In this document: positions 9,210 to 22,936 of the stretch, in pieces
Layout of the letters: each line of letters opens with the position of its first letter
Numbering within the stretch: the stretch's first letter is position 1
Assembly (NCBI GenBank): GCA_034509425.1
Contig: JAVTVJ010000786.1
Span: 590,111-654,110 of the forward strand
From: Eopsaltria australis
Taxonomy: Eukaryota > Chordata > Aves > Passeriformes > Petroicidae
Length of the DNA stretch: 64,000 nucleotides
Reading direction: 5' to 3'
Position numbers and translations under genes: made by a program
Notes under the pieces: generated by a model
Database searches by the model: none
What the model saw: only the letters and a program-made list of their open reading frames with translations
Told to the model about the DNA's origin: nothing

Positions 9210-11659
9210 AGGGCCAGGACAATGACAGCCATGAGAGCAGCAATGAGAACTGTATCAATAGTGAAAAGCAAAGTAACAGAATTCTGCTCCAAGGATCTCC
9301 TGTGTCTAGAGCTGAGAGGCTTTTCTGAACTGGGGGAGGATTCTGGGCCTTTAGGGAGGGAGGAACAGGAACCTGGGGAAGCGTTTGAATCACCTCTGCA
9401 CCCTAGGCAGGAAATGGTGGCAGGAAGGAGGAAACAGAGTAATTCTGAGGGTGTTTTTGCATACAGATATTAGTTGTAATTTTTTTAAAAGGTACTTCCC
9501 AAACAGAGCCGACCACACCCCTCTCTGTGGCTCCAGCTGTGGGTGGCACGATGCCCTTGTGCTGGGCACGGCCTCGGTACGGGGACAGGAGCCGGGACGG
9601 GCTCAGCTCTGCCCGCTGCAGTGTCCGGCACACGCAGCACAACGCGGGGCCGGGGGGTGGCACGGCCACCGAGCCACGGGCTGCAGCGACCTGTCACAGC
9701 ATCAGCTGCGGCAGCTCCCGCGGCACCGGCACAGCAGAGGAGAGAGGGGAGTTTGGAGAATGGCACAGGTGCTGCTGGTGGAGCTGAGTGGCCCCAGCGT
9801 GGGTAGGGATTTGATGGGACTCAGCCGGGGTGAAGGGACTCCGGATCCTCTGCGTGTGCAGGTAGGAGCTGGTGCAGGTTCAGGGGGAGCTCCCGACCTC
9901 GGCCAGGGGCCGGGCCCGGTGCGCTGCGGGTCCGGGTGTGCTGGGCACAGCGGCTGCATCCCGACTGCAGCCCCACAAAACCTTGTCTTGGCCCTGCTGG
10001 AGCGTGGAGCCTGTCCGGGGTCCCTGTGCTCGCTGGCAAATCCCGGTGGAGCTGCACAGGGCAGCCTCGGGGCAGTGTCAGGGCACTGAAGGCTCTGTCA
10101 GGGCTCTGCTGGTCCCTTCCCTCCCATCCCCGCACCCTTTCTCCGACGCCGGCCCTTGCCTTCCACACTCGTCTTTGCAGCCCGGTGCTCGCTGGCTGTT
10201 TCGGCAGAGCCACACTGAACACCGGGTGCTTTGGGGGCCGGGTCTGCCCTGAGGGGTGGCAGCGGTGCCACAGCCCGGGCTGCTGCCAGCGAGACCCCGA
10301 CACGTGATGGCCGAGGGCTCTGTGACTGCGGCCCCCGCCCCCGTGGCATCGGCAGCCGTAAGCAAAGGGGAAAAACACGCCGAGTGTCACTTACTGGCTC
10401 TGCCAGCTGCTGCTGGCTCCAGCTCCTCAGATCGTAGTTTCTGGTGCAAAAAGGAAAATTATGTGAACAGATCGTTACTGCATGAAACCCAGTTCTGAAC
10501 ATCTGTGCTGAAGTGAAAACTTCATCCTAAAATAGATGCAGAGATGGAGAGGGAAGAGGAGCAGCTCACGGGAGAGAGCTGGAGGGAATTCACAAAATCC
10601 AACTTGCCCTATAAAATTTTTGGGGGGTCCCTCTACCAACATTCCCTCTCGAGGGTCACTGCTGCCTGCCTGTATTGACCTCTCCCCATTCCCGGTATCA
10701 GTCACTTCGTGTCTGTTCTCTCAAACGCCTCCCCGCTGTTTGAAGGACGTCTCTCCACAGTGAGATGCACACACCGGGTCTGGGTTGCCCTTTCATGTGT
10801 TTTATCCCCGTTATTTTCCTTTGGATGAGCCTCCTGTGACACGCGGGCTGTGGCCCGGCAGTGCCGGACACCGTCGGTGGCAAAGCTGCCGCAGCGGTGC
10901 CGCTGGGGCGATGTTTGCCATCACTGCTGGCACTGGGCAGGAAATGCTGAGCTGCTCCCGTTCCTGTGAGCCTTCCAGCCACAGCCGTCCGTGACAGGCC
11001 CCTTCCTGGCGGTGGCTGTGTCACCAGGGCAGGCTGGGGCTGGAGGATGCTGCTGGCTGGGGCAGCTCTGACCCCGAGTACCTGGCCTAGATTCGGGTGC
11101 CAAACCCAGCCCAGCGCCCTCAGAATTCCCTGCCCTCGGCAGTGGTGTGGCTCAGGCCAGAGCCGAGCCTGGTGTGCAAATTCTCTGCCAGACGAGTGAA
11201 ACGTTGCTCCCCTCAGGGTCGTTCCTGGCTACCTCCGGGTACCCCCGTCGTGCAGCCAATCGCTGCGGAGGGAGCGTGCCCGGTCTGTGCTTTCTGACTC
11301 ACCAGCAGGTGCATTGAGCAATCTTCTGTTTCCCAATCTGTTTTCTTTCTCAGGAATTCAGTCGTCACGTTGCTTTCAGAGCAGCAAAAACGTAATCCTA
11401 CTGCGAGTTCACACACGCGACTCCGCTGCTCGGCAGATGCCGGCAGAGCCCCTCGTTTTTCATGGGAAGGAAGACAGGGCTGTGTCCAGTGCTCACTGCT
11501 GAGCCCCGCGGGGCTGCCGCCGGCTCCCTCGTGTCCCATCCTGCAGCCTGAGCCAACTCTGGAGTCCTGCAACCCTGAGTCGCTCGCAGGGCGAACAGGG
11601 CAGCTGGGGGCCGTGAGCTGGGGCTGCTCGGGGCCGAGTGCTGCCACCCCCCTGCGGGG

Positions 11660-11710
11660 ACAGGACAGGATGGGATGGGATGGGATCAGACAGGGTGGGA
11701 TAGGATGGGG
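11660..11710. repeat. TGGGA-type microsatellite
   Basis: Imperfect repeats of GGATG / GGATA, the same pentamer family as at 4401-4435. GGG runs on the plus strand give a potential G-quadruplex. Confidence 0.8.
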
Positions 11711-12529
11711 CCGGCCCCACGTCCCGAGGTGCCCGAACATGCCGGTGCAAGGCAACGAGCCACGGGCAGCATCCAGTGTTAGAAACTGCCAGAACCCTGC
11801 TCTGCATTTCACGTGCCTCTCCCGTGACATTCCCCTTTCGCCGCTGGAACGTGGCCCTTTCCTCTTCCCTGGAGATTTCCTGGCATTTTGCATTTCTCCC
11901 TGCTACAGCACCTCGCAGTACTCCGCTCCCTGCTCTGCCCGGCGGGTCAGTGTCCACCCAGCCTGCAGCCAGCCGGACACACACCAGGGAAGGGACACGC
12001 AACAGGAAAGGGGCACACTTCCAACTCGTTCCCCCTTTTTCTTTTCTTCCCTCCTCTTTTTTCCCCCCCCCTACAGTCCTGGGCTATAGTTTGTGATGCT
12101 GCATTTTGAAGGTTCCCACTCATGACAGATGGGCAACATTTTCTTGTACTTGATTTGTAAGCCCTTTCCCGATGCAGTGGATATTAATGATCACACAGAC
12201 CAAACTGCTGCTTTCCAAGTGGCACCAGCTCAGACTCCTGCAGACCAGGAGGAGTCGGGGAGGGACCTGGCAGCCTGTCCGAGTGTGCTGTGACAGTATT
12301 GTCGGGCAAACAAAATGTCGTATTAATTTTTTAAACCCTCCCATCCTCCCCTTCTTAGACGAAGCTTCATTCTGGGGAGAAATCTGTTAAACTCAGCGTG
12401 TGATTTCTCGCAGTCTTGCTCCGACGCAGTTTTCAACGGGAACAGGAAGAAACGTGTCCGCGGCTTCGTGTCTCTTCTTGCCTGGGGAGCAGGTCCCGTG
12501 CCAGGCTGGGAATGCCTTTGGCAGAGCCG

Positions 12530-12860
12530 CCGAGCACATCCCGGCGCTGCGGGCGCCGTGGGATGAGGCAGGAGCCCCGGGGATCCTCACCCGGGCCCGA
12601 GCTGGGGCCGAGCCCCGCGGGCTGCGGGGGCACGTGGAGCCCCACGCGCGGCTCCGCGGCGCTGCCGGAGCTGAGCTGAGTCACCCCTCGTTCTGCTGGT
12701 CCGGAGGAGGCCCAGCTGTCTCCTCGCCAGGCGCCGAGCGGCTCCAGCCTCCGTGCGCGGTGCCTTCCCACCGCATCCTGCGTGCCATTCCCGGGAACAG
12801 CGTGTGCCGCTGCCGCCGCCCCGCCGCTCGGGTCACCCCGGGATGCTGCCTCGGTGCGGG
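12530..12860. promoter_or_regulatory. Orphan CpG island
   Basis: This stretch is very GC-rich with many CpG dinucleotides (for example gcgctgcgggcgccg, cacgcgcggctccgcggcgc and ccgctgccgccgcc). No coding exon attaches to it on either strand. It could be the promoter of an unannotated non-coding RNA, or simply GC-rich avian intergenic DNA. The density was judged by eye, not computed. Confidence 0.45.
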
Positions 12861-15800
12861 CTGACACAGGGTTGTGCTGCACCTTCTCCTCAAAAAGGAG
12901 AGAAGAGAGGAGCATTAAAACCACAGTGGAGCTTGTACTTTGTCCTGGGTCTTTGCGAGTTGGGGCTTCTCGTGCCTCTTCTCCCAGCCTTGCTCCCAGG
13001 TCGGACCGGGGTGGTTCCGGCAGAGAGAGGGTGCGGGAAGGGTGGGCTCTGCTCGGGGCTCTGACAGCCCTCGCTGTGCTCCGGGTAGAGCTCACCTGCC
13101 GAGTGGGAGCTGAGGGGACACTGCGGCTCTCGTCCTCCTCACCAAACCTGCGGCCACGGGATTTGGAAGCAGCCCTGGCACGGGGACGGAGCCAGCTGGG
13201 CGCTCCCACACGGATCCCCACCCAGTGCTGGGCACCCAGTCACAGCAGGGACGGGTGGTGCTGATCTCTGAGCCCTTCTGAGGGCATCACCCCGGCCAGG
13301 TGTTGTTTCTGCAGGCAAGTTGTTGTCTTTGCATGTTTGTGCAGGGTTAAAGAAAACCGAGATTAGAACATGAACATCCATGTGCTCCTCAGCTTTGGAA
13401 GTGGATGGGGATTACCACAGCATTGTACAATCACAAAAAATATAATTCTGATGCACTGTAATTTAAAAACCCAAATTTTTGCAAGTCACGTGGGGATTTG
13501 CTTTAATTGATTGTTCTTTGTCAGACTCCTGCTGGGTTCCAGAGGCCGTGAGAGCAGCGGAGCAGCCCATGAGCTGAGGAGCTGCCCTGGCCGGAGGGCC
13601 CCGCGCGGGTGCCGGGTGTGCGCTGGGGCCGTGCACTGACTGGAGCTCGGAATTTGGGGGGAAGAGCACAGCAGCTTGAATTGCTGTGCCTTCAGGCAGT
13701 TGAGGCGGTGAACATTTACAAAAAACGCCAAACCAGCCAAGCATCCCAAGGAGAGCCCAGAGCAGCGCCGGGGCTGCTCCTATCGGGCTGGGTCGGTGGT
13801 CCCGGGGACCCCCGGGGCAGGGACGGTCCCTGTGCCCGTGAGACAGCCCCGGAGCGGGGTCTGTCCGTCCGGGGTGAGGCACAGCAAGCACCCAGCGCTT
13901 CCTGGAGCCGCATTCCTGAGGCGTGCTTGGCATTGCGCTGCGGCAGGAACTGCTGCGATAACGCAGAAATGTGCGATGCTTTATCAGGGGAGGAAACAGA
14001 AGCACCTCAGTGGCCGTGCTGGGAGGCTGTTGGGCTCGGGCTGCTTAGGGAGTTCTTTCAGGCGAGGGTGGGGACAGTCCCTCTGTGGGACAGCCGTGGG
14101 ACAGCTCCAGCCCGGCAGCAGCGGCTCTGGCTGCCCCACTGGTTTTTCCCCACCCAGGCTGAATCCCAGGTTTGCCATTATTTGTCTGTAGCAGGGGTGT
14201 AAATGCAATGAGAGAGGAAAAATCCTGTCACTCACTCTGCAAAACTGCAAGGAAATGGAACTATTTTAAGAGAGACGAAAAAAAGTAAACTCTCAAAGGT
14301 CTTTCAAAACCAGGGTTAAACAAGGAAAGACTTAGAGATGAGAATTAAAGGACTGAGATAAGCTTTGTTAAGGAAAGGTTTTCTTCCCTGTCAGTTTTGC
14401 TTATGGGTTTATGTCAGTTCTATGGAGCTGTACAGTATAATTTATCCAGTCTTTCCTATTTATGGGTACATTTCAGAGTAGAATGTTGTTAGCAGCTTGA
14501 AGCACAGCCATGATCCAGCACTTTGGGTTTAACACTACTCCATGTGAAAAAAAATTAATATTTCGACTCAAAATGCTGAATAGCAACTATGAATGTAAAA
14601 ACTTCGCAGCTCACTTCAGAAATGTCAGAATTGCCCAAGGAAGAGGAATACTGATGTATTCAGCTTTCGGCAGCAGCTCTGACGTCGCCGTGAGCTGAGT
14701 CGGGCGTTGGACCGGAGCCCACCCAGGGCTGCTGGGTTTGCAGGGCTCAGCCCCACGGGCTGTCCCGGGGACACTCCGAGCCCTTCACGGGGACAGCAAA
14801 TCACCCTCGGGGTTTCTTTTGTGGGCGACGGCACTTCCAGGTGTGGCTATCTCAGTGTTTGGCATTTCCAGCACACGTAGGATGGCCCGGGGGCTTCCAG
14901 GGGAGCTGCTGGAAACCCCCAGCATTTGGTGGCTGTGAGGCTTGGCGTCTTTTTAAAACATCCTCTGGATTTCCATGGCTGAGAACTGCTCCCCAGAGCT
15001 GCAGGAAGTGGCAATCTTTAAAAAGAATGTGTGACCTTCCAGCAGGAATGAGAGTTTGCTGGGAGCTGGCTCTGCCCCACACCTGGGATAGAGCACTCAT
15101 TTCCCAGCTCCTGTCCAAGTGCCGAGCACAGGGTTGAGTTCCTTCAGTGCACTAAAGGAATCCGTATAATATTTCAGTAAACTAAAAAAGTCATTAATTA
15201 TTAAGCAGGGTTGTATCTGGGGGAAGTATGATAAGTCAGCCCAAGAGATAGAACTCTGCTCACAAAGCTGTTTGTGCAGAACAGCTGTTTGAGCAGAGCA
15301 GGCTGTGGTGGAGGGAAGGAAATTTATAAATAGAAAAGTTGCAAAATGTCAGCAAAGGCTTTGGCAGGAATGGCCAAAAGTTCAGATAAAAGGGGAGCTG
15401 TTAAGGATCACTTTTCTCAGGACTTGAAAACCATTTGGGAATTTCCAGGAGTAAAGAGGGTTTGAGCAGCCCTCGAGCCCCAGAGAGATCCCAGCCCCAT
15501 GTAAGGGCTCGGGGTGCTCCAGGCTCTCACCTCCTCAGGCCCCTTGTCCCCCTGCCCACAGCCATCCTGACACATCCCTCATGGAGCAGGGCAGGAGCAG
15601 AGCCCTCAGTCCATCCAGGAGCCAGGCATCCCAGTGTGCCAGGTGAGGAGAGCCCAGCAGCAGGTCCTGCTTTTTCTCACCTGTGGCACCCAAAACCCCG
15701 AGCTGGGGGTGCTGGGCAGGGTGTGTGCTCCAGCTCAGAGCCCCTAAGGCAGCAATTAGGTTCCACATCACCCAGGAAAGGCGTGGGGCAGCGAGGGCAA

Positions 15801-18117
15801 TGCTGCAGGAGCTGGGCTGCAGGCAGGAAAAGGAGAAGCTGCTTTTCAGTGCCAGGAGAGGTGGGAAAGCCCCAGCCCTGTGCCCCCATTCCCCGTGTCC
15901 CCACTGCCCTGCTCTGGTGTGGGGGTCAGCACAGGCCCCTCTCAGCCCATCCCCGTGTGTGGGGATCAGGGGCCCAGGGGCCCAGGCCCATGGCACAGCA
16001 GCAGCTTCCAGAGGAAGAGGGAGAGGGCATTAAGGGAGTCAGCTGAGCAGCATCATCCCAGGCTGCGGGTGCCGAGTGCCGCGCAGCTCAGGCCACGTTC
16101 CTGCCCTCACCGAGGGGAGGGGCACCTGCAGGCGGGGCTGCCAGCTCTGTGAGGAGTGCAATCTTCTCTTTATTAAGTGACAAAAACTTTGTGCTTAAAC
16201 TCCAAACCAGACAAACCACCACCCCAAACGGTTGCCACTGATCTCCTTCACCCGGAATGATAGGGAAAGAGCAGAGAGCACAAAGGCTCTGGTTCTGCTG
16301 TACTTGCTTGGATCAACCCCCCACTTCATTCAGGCTGTGAGGGGGAGATGGCTCCTCTGCAGCAAGAGCTGGCTGTGATTCCGAGTCAGATCGAGCTCAA
16401 ATGCATAACGAGGTGTGTGATGGCAGGACCAGCACACCCAGTGGAGAAGAGGTCGGGATCCTGGAGGTGCTGAGGAGACAGGAAAGGGCTTCTCGGGTAG
16501 GCTGAGCAGTGGCTGGAGCCTCTTGACTCCTGTTTGGCTTCTGTGTTTGTGCCTGGAGCTTGGCTCAGGCACCTTCGGGTCCTGTTCTGAGCTGGTTGGG
16601 GTCTGATTACAGCAGGCTCAGGGAGACCTCTGTGCTGCTCCCCCAGGCAGTGTCCTGCCGGGAATTTGTTCTGATTCCATATGGAAGACCCCCACTGAAT
16701 TTCTGGGGTCTCAAGGAGGTTTTTTGGTGCTGACTAGAACAGGAAACAGATGCTGCAGGAGGACCGGGCTCTCCCCTGCCCCTCCCGTGCTTCTCCAGCC
16801 CAGGAGGAGAAACCCTCGCAGTGTTTGTGGTCAGGCTGCAGCGGAGCAGGAGCCACCAGATAGAGCCAGATCCACTTCCTGCCCGGAGCCAGCCCCGGCC
16901 TCTCCGGATGCTCTTGTGGGGTGGGAGCAGAGGGGAGGGTCTCAGCCTCAAAATACTTCAGCAGAGCTGAGTCCTGTCCTCTCATCCTGCCACTCATCCC
17001 CCTCCTCCCCACCAGCAACAAGGGCACTGACACCCCGGCGAAAACCCAAAGGATTTGGCTGCACACACCCTGAGGCAGCCCAGGAGGGTTTGAATGAGCT
17101 GACAATGCTGTTTCCTGATTTTCAAACTGGACTCCTGAAGATTTTTCCTCCTCTGCTTCTTTGTAACTCCTCCTGCTGTTCCTGTCCGAGGAGGGACGAG
17201 CACCGCCCTCTGCCCGAGGCTGGAGAGTTCTCCACCACGGGACCCCAATCTGTGTGTGCAGCTCTGAGCTTTGGGGCCATAAACAATTACAAGGGAGTTT
17301 TAAAGTTCTATACTCCTGCTGCAATAGATTCAGCTCTTTTACAGTCCTTCTCAGTTCTAGATTTCCAAGTGTTTTCTCAGGGTGGTTAATTTGGATAATC
17401 CTCATTTGCTCGCTGGAAGCTGAAGCAGGGGCAGGTGAAGGAATCTGCTCCCTGCCAATGGCCAGGCTCCCCTCTGTAGGCTCCTGCCCTCCCACCAACA
17501 TTCCCACCTCCACTTCTCGAGTGCAACAGTCTTCATGGCCAACCCCACTGGAATTAATTCTGTTTTCAAATGAATCATGCCAAGAATTTCGTGATGTGGG
17601 AGCGAAAGGATTATTTTTGCTTCTGTCACAGATGCTGGCAAAGTGACCCCTGATCCTCCCACTCCTGCTGCATTACAACCCAAGGAGTGAAACCCCCCTG
17701 CTCCCAGGGAGCCCCTGGCTGTGTCCCGTGGGGTTGTGGGGCTGTGGGTGACTCCCCTGCAGGTGGGGAGGGCTCTTAGGCTCTCAGGTAAAGCTCAGCG
17801 TTTTCTCTGCGCTCTCAGTTTGCTACCTGAGGCCCCTCACTGCAGCCACAGAGGTAGCAGGGAACTCCAACAGCGGCACCTTCTTGATCCTGCTGCTGCA
17901 ATTCTGCTGCTCTGAAAGAAATTTGGGCAGGGAAGAGGCAGAGCTGCCAAGTGCTGGCAGGACTCCTGTGCTGAGCCCTTCCACAACACACTGCCAGGGC
18001 AAAATGAGAACAGTTTGGGTTAAAACGCAATTTTTTCCTAATTTGCCCTAGCAAAGAGAACCAGCTCGAAATCAATCTTTGTTTTGATTCAAGTCATAAA
18101 TAGTTCCTCCAAAGAAA

Positions 18118-18154
18118 AAAACCAAACCAAACCAAACCAAACAAACAAACAAAG
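18118..18154. repeat. (AAACC)n / (AAAC)n microsatellite
   Basis: A CCAAA pentamer run grading into CAAA tetramers. Confidence 0.9.
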
Positions 18155-19448
18155 CCACCTCCACAGCTCCTCCTGCCTAGGAGATGGAGAAGCGTGTAGT
18201 AGTTTGTTTTCATAGCAAAATCAGCCTTTGTTGGGAGCATGATTCAAATGTGTAGGGACTGGGACTTGGACGAGTTTCCGGAGTTTAGCAATAGTTTTGC
18301 AACATGTGCGTGATTCCTGGTGAGCTCTGTGACAAGAGGTGGCCGGGCCACACTGGCTGTGGGAGGGAAGGGCTGTGTGGGCTTTGCCAAGGTCCTGCCC
18401 CTCCCAGAGCTCCTCGGTGTGAGGGCTGCCTGTGGCTTGCAATGTCTAATTGTGAATAAATAACGTCACAGCTTGGAGAGAAGGGTCTGCACCTACCTCG
18501 GGAAATGTTCCCATTAGCATTTAATGGGAAATCTTTCTGTGGATGGTGTGAGTGGGGTCCCACAGGAGCTGACCCTGGCATTTGTGAACAGGGTGTTTTG
18601 GGGGCCGGGTGCTGAGCCCCTGGCTGCCACGGGTGCCACTGCTGTCCCCTGTCACTGCAGCAGAGCCTCCTGCCCGTGGTGCCAGGCTGGGCCAGGCGCT
18701 GTGCTGGGGATCTGGGAGGGTCTCTGGGCACTCTGTAGGTGCTGCTTATTCACCCTGGTTCTCAACTGTTTCAATTTGCTTTGAAAAGCATCTTGCACCC
18801 TGGGCTCCTGCTCTGCTTTCCACCCAGCCCCGTTTGCCCATTCCCAGCAGCTGCTCTCAGGCCCCTGGGGATGCTGCTCTGTTTCCTCCCTGCTCTGGCT
18901 GCTCTGTGGAGGCTCCCTGAGAGAGCCTACGGGTCACACTTGGAGCTGGTGTGGCAGAAAAAGCCAATTTTTCAGCCTTTCTTGACAGTAGCACTGAAGG
19001 AAGGAAGGGATTGGACTGATGAGTGGACTCCCACCTGGAAAATACCTTTTCTGCTCTCCTCCATTGAAAACCACCCTGCTGGGAGTGTTAATACTTTTTC
19101 TGCAGCTCTAGGAAATACAATAATAGGTTGCACATTCAAACCAGCTGCTCATTTATTTTTTCAACTGCCTCTGAAAAATGCCTGTAATTAGGAAAAATCT
19201 ATAACAAGAAGTACAAACAAATCAATGTCTTTCATTAGCCACAAAGAGTCGGCACTCTGCCTTCACTGCGGCTTTATTAAATTAGAATAATGAAGCAGAA
19301 GCCATAGAAGGCAAAACAAGAGCTTTGGAAAGGGCTGAAAATACACAGATGTCAGGTTATAAACACGTTTCAAATTTAAGTGTGAAGCTGTAAACACATC
19401 TACTTGTGCTGTTCTCTCCTCTGCAAGGTGATGGGAACCTAAAAGAAA

Positions 19449-19482
19449 AAATATATATGAAATATATATATATTTATATATT
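19449..19482. repeat. (TA)n-rich microsatellite
   Basis: Interrupted TA dinucleotide repeat. Confidence 0.85.
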
Positions 19483-21115
19483 TCCTCCTATTTCCCTATA
19501 AAAGGAATTTAATCTCCTCTGCCAAAATGCTTTGCTCATGCAGGAGGGTGTCAGGATGTGCACCCAGGAGCTGGGATGGGGTGAGGAGGGGCAGGACACC
19601 CTGGGCTGAGGGGAGGGTCCCAGGGACCTGCCTGGTGTCACACCTGCAGTGAGAGCATCCAAGGTCTGATCGCTGCAGGACAGGGTTTTGCCAGGCTCTG
19701 CTGCAGACCAGGTTGGGAAGCTGCAGATGTCCCCTTCTTTGTCTGGGCAGAACCAACTCAAGGACCTTGCAAGCACCAGAATAAGCCAATTTTGATGCAT
19801 TTGACTGTTTCAAAGATCATTTTTTCCCATTTGTTTCTGCCATGTGGTAGTTTGTCGCTTTCAAAAACAACCCAAAATTTACCTTTTCATTATCAGCAGA
19901 AAATACCTTCAAAAATCTTCACCCGTGTCTTTCCTCGTGTAGAGTTGTGAGCTGGAAAAACAAGTCTTGCCCTTAACGTTCCTTCAGTGGAGGAGCTGTG
20001 GGGCTGGGACAGGGTGGGCACGGCACAGACACTCCTCAGTTTGAGCCCCCACTGGGCAGGGGAAGCAGTGCTGTGCTCCCACCAACTGAATTTCTCCTCT
20101 GCAAAGCTTCCTCTGCCCTGGTTCCAGCAGCTGGGAGAGGTGTCCTGGCCTGGAGGGACAGACCCCTGGCCAGCCTGGCCCGGGGCAGCCACCCCTGGGA
20201 GTCAGCTCTCCCAAGGAATGTTTGTTTTATTGCTCTAGCAGCACCTGACAACACCACAAACCCCCCTAACCCAGGATAATTGAATATTCATCTCCCATGA
20301 ATTCTATTAATTCTGCATTTCTTGTTCGAAAGAGCAAAATAATTGCTGTAATTTAATTTCAAAACCCAAAGTCAATAACCACGAGCTTGTCATTTCTCTG
20401 TGCTTTCACTGAGAGAGGATTCGCTGCCTGCTCCATGATCACTGCTAGAACAGCACATTCATTTGTGCATTTCTCTGCTAAAGCCCATTTACTCTAAGTG
20501 GCCCAGTTAACACCACCAGAGTCCTTTGTCCTGGTTTTCAAAAACCTTTTAAAGCCCTGCATTAATTTAAACAGGAAAATACAAATTAAATTATGTGGTT
20601 TGGTGCACGATAGTGTTTTCCACCACTCCCGCCAAAGGTTCTGCATTTTTTTAAACAGCCCCTAAGGAGATGTGCTTTAATATTAATCAGTCCTAAAAAA
20701 TTATTTTAAAAAATCAGGTTTTACCCACTAGAGAAAAGCACGGAAAAAGGATGAACTTTAAACATGTGGCATTGGGACCTGGCATGCAGGGTTTGTCAGG
20801 GAGCTGTAAAAAGCAGGTTTTCTGCTTTCTACACAAGCTCCAGTGTGACGGAAGGCTCCGTATCTGACCTTTCCTCTTGCCCCCTTATCCTCTCATCAGT
20901 GTTTACCAGACACGCTATTTTCTCATGAAAGAGCAGCTGCTGTTTCAGAAATCAGGGTCACTGGGCACCGCTGCCACACCGGAATTCCCTTGGCCAGGGG
21001 TCCACCGCTGGGTTTGTGCATGGGGTGGGCTGGGGGAGCAGTGACACTGCTTTGTCCCTCTGCTCCCCTGCCCTGACCCACGGCAGCAGCCTGGAGGGCA
21101 GCACAGGCCCTGGAA

Positions 21116-21265
21116 CCTCAGAATCGCCACTTTGGCTTGGAAGGGGCCTCACAGACCAAGCAGCTGCCACCCCCAGCCCCCACCGGGAAAGCCCTGTGGT
21201 CATGCTGCCCATGTCCCAGCGAGAAGCTGGACATGTGGCCCTGATGCTCTGGGCACACAGGGCTC
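21116..21265 (-). mobile_element. Old CR1 LINE 3' fragment (probable)
   Basis: The stretch beginning cagaatcgccactttggctt resembles the reverse complement of the CR1 3' end, including an accatgtccc-like segment further in. It is highly diverged, so the call is tentative. Confidence 0.4.
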
Positions 21266-22410
21266 GGCCGGACCCTGCCCCCCCGACCCTCCTCAGCAAG
21301 GCCAGAGCCCATCCACCCTGGGCTCCTGTGGCTGCCAGGGAAGTGGCAGCTACCTCTGCCCCAGGCATGACCCAGCACAGCAGTGTCACCAGGACTGCCA
21401 CATCTCCCAGCTACAACACCCCTTCCCTGCAGCTTTGGCACTAGTGCAGCATCCTGAGGTGTGTGACGGCTGCGGGCGAGGGGACTCGGGCAAGGCTGTC
21501 CTCCCTGCTGGGTTCCTTAGTCCAGGCTGGTGTGCCAGGCAGGAGGGTTGCTGCCATCCATCCACCCGTGGTGCCCAGCAGCCTGGCAGCAGCGGGGCTG
21601 GCATGGGGGGTCCCACACAGAGAGGTGCTCTGCTCCCAGGGCCAAGGGCAGCAAGGTCCTGCACAGTGCTTGGGATGCTCCTTGGGCAGCAGACACCACC
21701 AGACATGTCCTCAGGGGCATCCTGTCACCCAGGAGGTCAGTGTGTGACCCTCACCTGCACCATCACCAAGCACCAGGGCAGCCACAGGGCACAGGGGTCT
21801 GGGGCTGTTGGGGCAGGAGGACCTTGGAACAGCCACAGCTCTGAAGTGGGGACATGTGCATCCCCATTTTTTCTAGAAATGGCTCCAGTAATTAGACCTG
21901 TCAGTGTACATAGAATTAGTCCACTGAACCATCAGATTTTGACTTCAGAGATTTGATCTCATTATTTGGCCAGTGAGCTGGGCAGGATGATCCCAGCCCT
22001 CATTACTTTACAGCAGCACTAAGCCCTAGCTGTGGCTGCTGCTTTCTTGGCTGCAGCCAGGCCAAGGGGACTTGGCAGGGCTCCTGAGGCAGCTCCCTTA
22101 GCCAAACAGATGAAGCCTCATTAGCACCTGCAGTGGAGGTATTTATTTCCATTAAGGCAGTGTGGAGTGTGCCTTCCTGCCAGGCACAGCATAAACACAG
22201 TGGGAGACAAAAGCCCTGCTCCCCTCTCCTCATCACTCACATCATGTGAAACTGCCTGAGCAAACCACACTGGACTGAAAACAAGCAGGTTGGTGGCTCT
22301 GCCCTCCCCTCTTGGTGCCACTGCTGGTACCCAGGCAAGCCCCAGGGATGGGGCTGGGACAGGGCAGCTGCAGCACCTTGGGGACAGTCAGCATGCCTTG
22401 ACCCTGGAAA

Positions 22411-22936
22411 TCACAGAATCCCAGACTGCTTTGGAGGGACCTTAAATCCCATCCAGTGCCACCTCTGCCATGGGCAGGGACACCCTCCACTGTCCCAGGC
22501 TGCTCCAAGCCCCAATGTCCAGCCTGGCCTTGGGCACTGCCAGGGATCCAGGGGCAGCCACAGCTGCTCTGGGCACCCTGTGCCAGGGCCTGCCCACCCT
22601 CACAGGGAACAATTCCTGCCCAAAATCCCATCCATCCCTGCCCTCTGGCAGTGGTCGCAAGTCCCTCTCCAGCTCTCCTGGAGTCCCTGTAGGCACTGGA
22701 AGGTCTCCCTGGATCCTTCTCTGAGCTCTCCCTGGATCCTTCTCTTCTCCAGGTGAGCATCCCCAGCTCTCCCAGCCTGGCCCTAGAGCAGAGGGGCTTC
22801 AGCCCCTGGAGCATCTTCATGGTCTCCTCTGGTTTTGCTCCAGCAGCTCCACATCCTTCCTGTGCTGGAGGCCCCAGGGCTGGATGCAGCACTCCAGGTG
22901 GGGTAGCTGCTGCAGAGGCATCACTTCCTGCTCCTC
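22411..22936 (-). mobile_element. CR1 LINE, 3' part, minus strand
   Basis: Starts with tcacagaatc (reverse complement of the CR1 ATTCTGTG-type tail). It continues through the typical antisense segments tttggagggacc, gggcagggacaccctccac, ccaggctgctccaagcccc, ctctgggcaccctgtgcc and tcttctccagg, and ends near ctccaggtgggg. It is 5'-truncated, as nearly all CR1 copies are. Open frames across it are repeat-derived. Confidence 0.92.

Larger units (their letters stand above)
8451..12529. other. Intergenic DNA between MBNL1 and P2RY1
   Basis: No recognisable gene. A CpG-rich patch spans about 8860-9060, and GC is high from 9500 to 10350. Long open frames in both directions (up to 239 codons) reflect GC content; none shows domains or splice structure that I recognise. 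Two small tandem repeats are listed separately. Confidence 0.6.
12861..21115. other. Intergenic DNA, no gene recognised
   Basis: Mixed composition alternating AT-rich (14200-14700, 19100-19500, 20250-20750) and GC-rich segments. Simple repeats at 18118 and 19449 are listed separately. The longest open frame (16734-17513, minus strand) has no recognisable domain. Confidence 0.6.

Noticed and set aside
12433..13221. 262-codon minus-strand open frame
   Set aside because: It lies over the orphan CpG island. Composition is Arg/Ser/Ala-rich as expected from chance, with rival frames on the other strand.
16734..17513. 259-codon minus-strand open frame
   Set aside because: No family resemblance, no splice context, and a similar-length frame on the plus strand.
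21132..21956. 274-codon plus-strand open frame
   Set aside because: It begins in a probable CR1 fragment and shows no domain.
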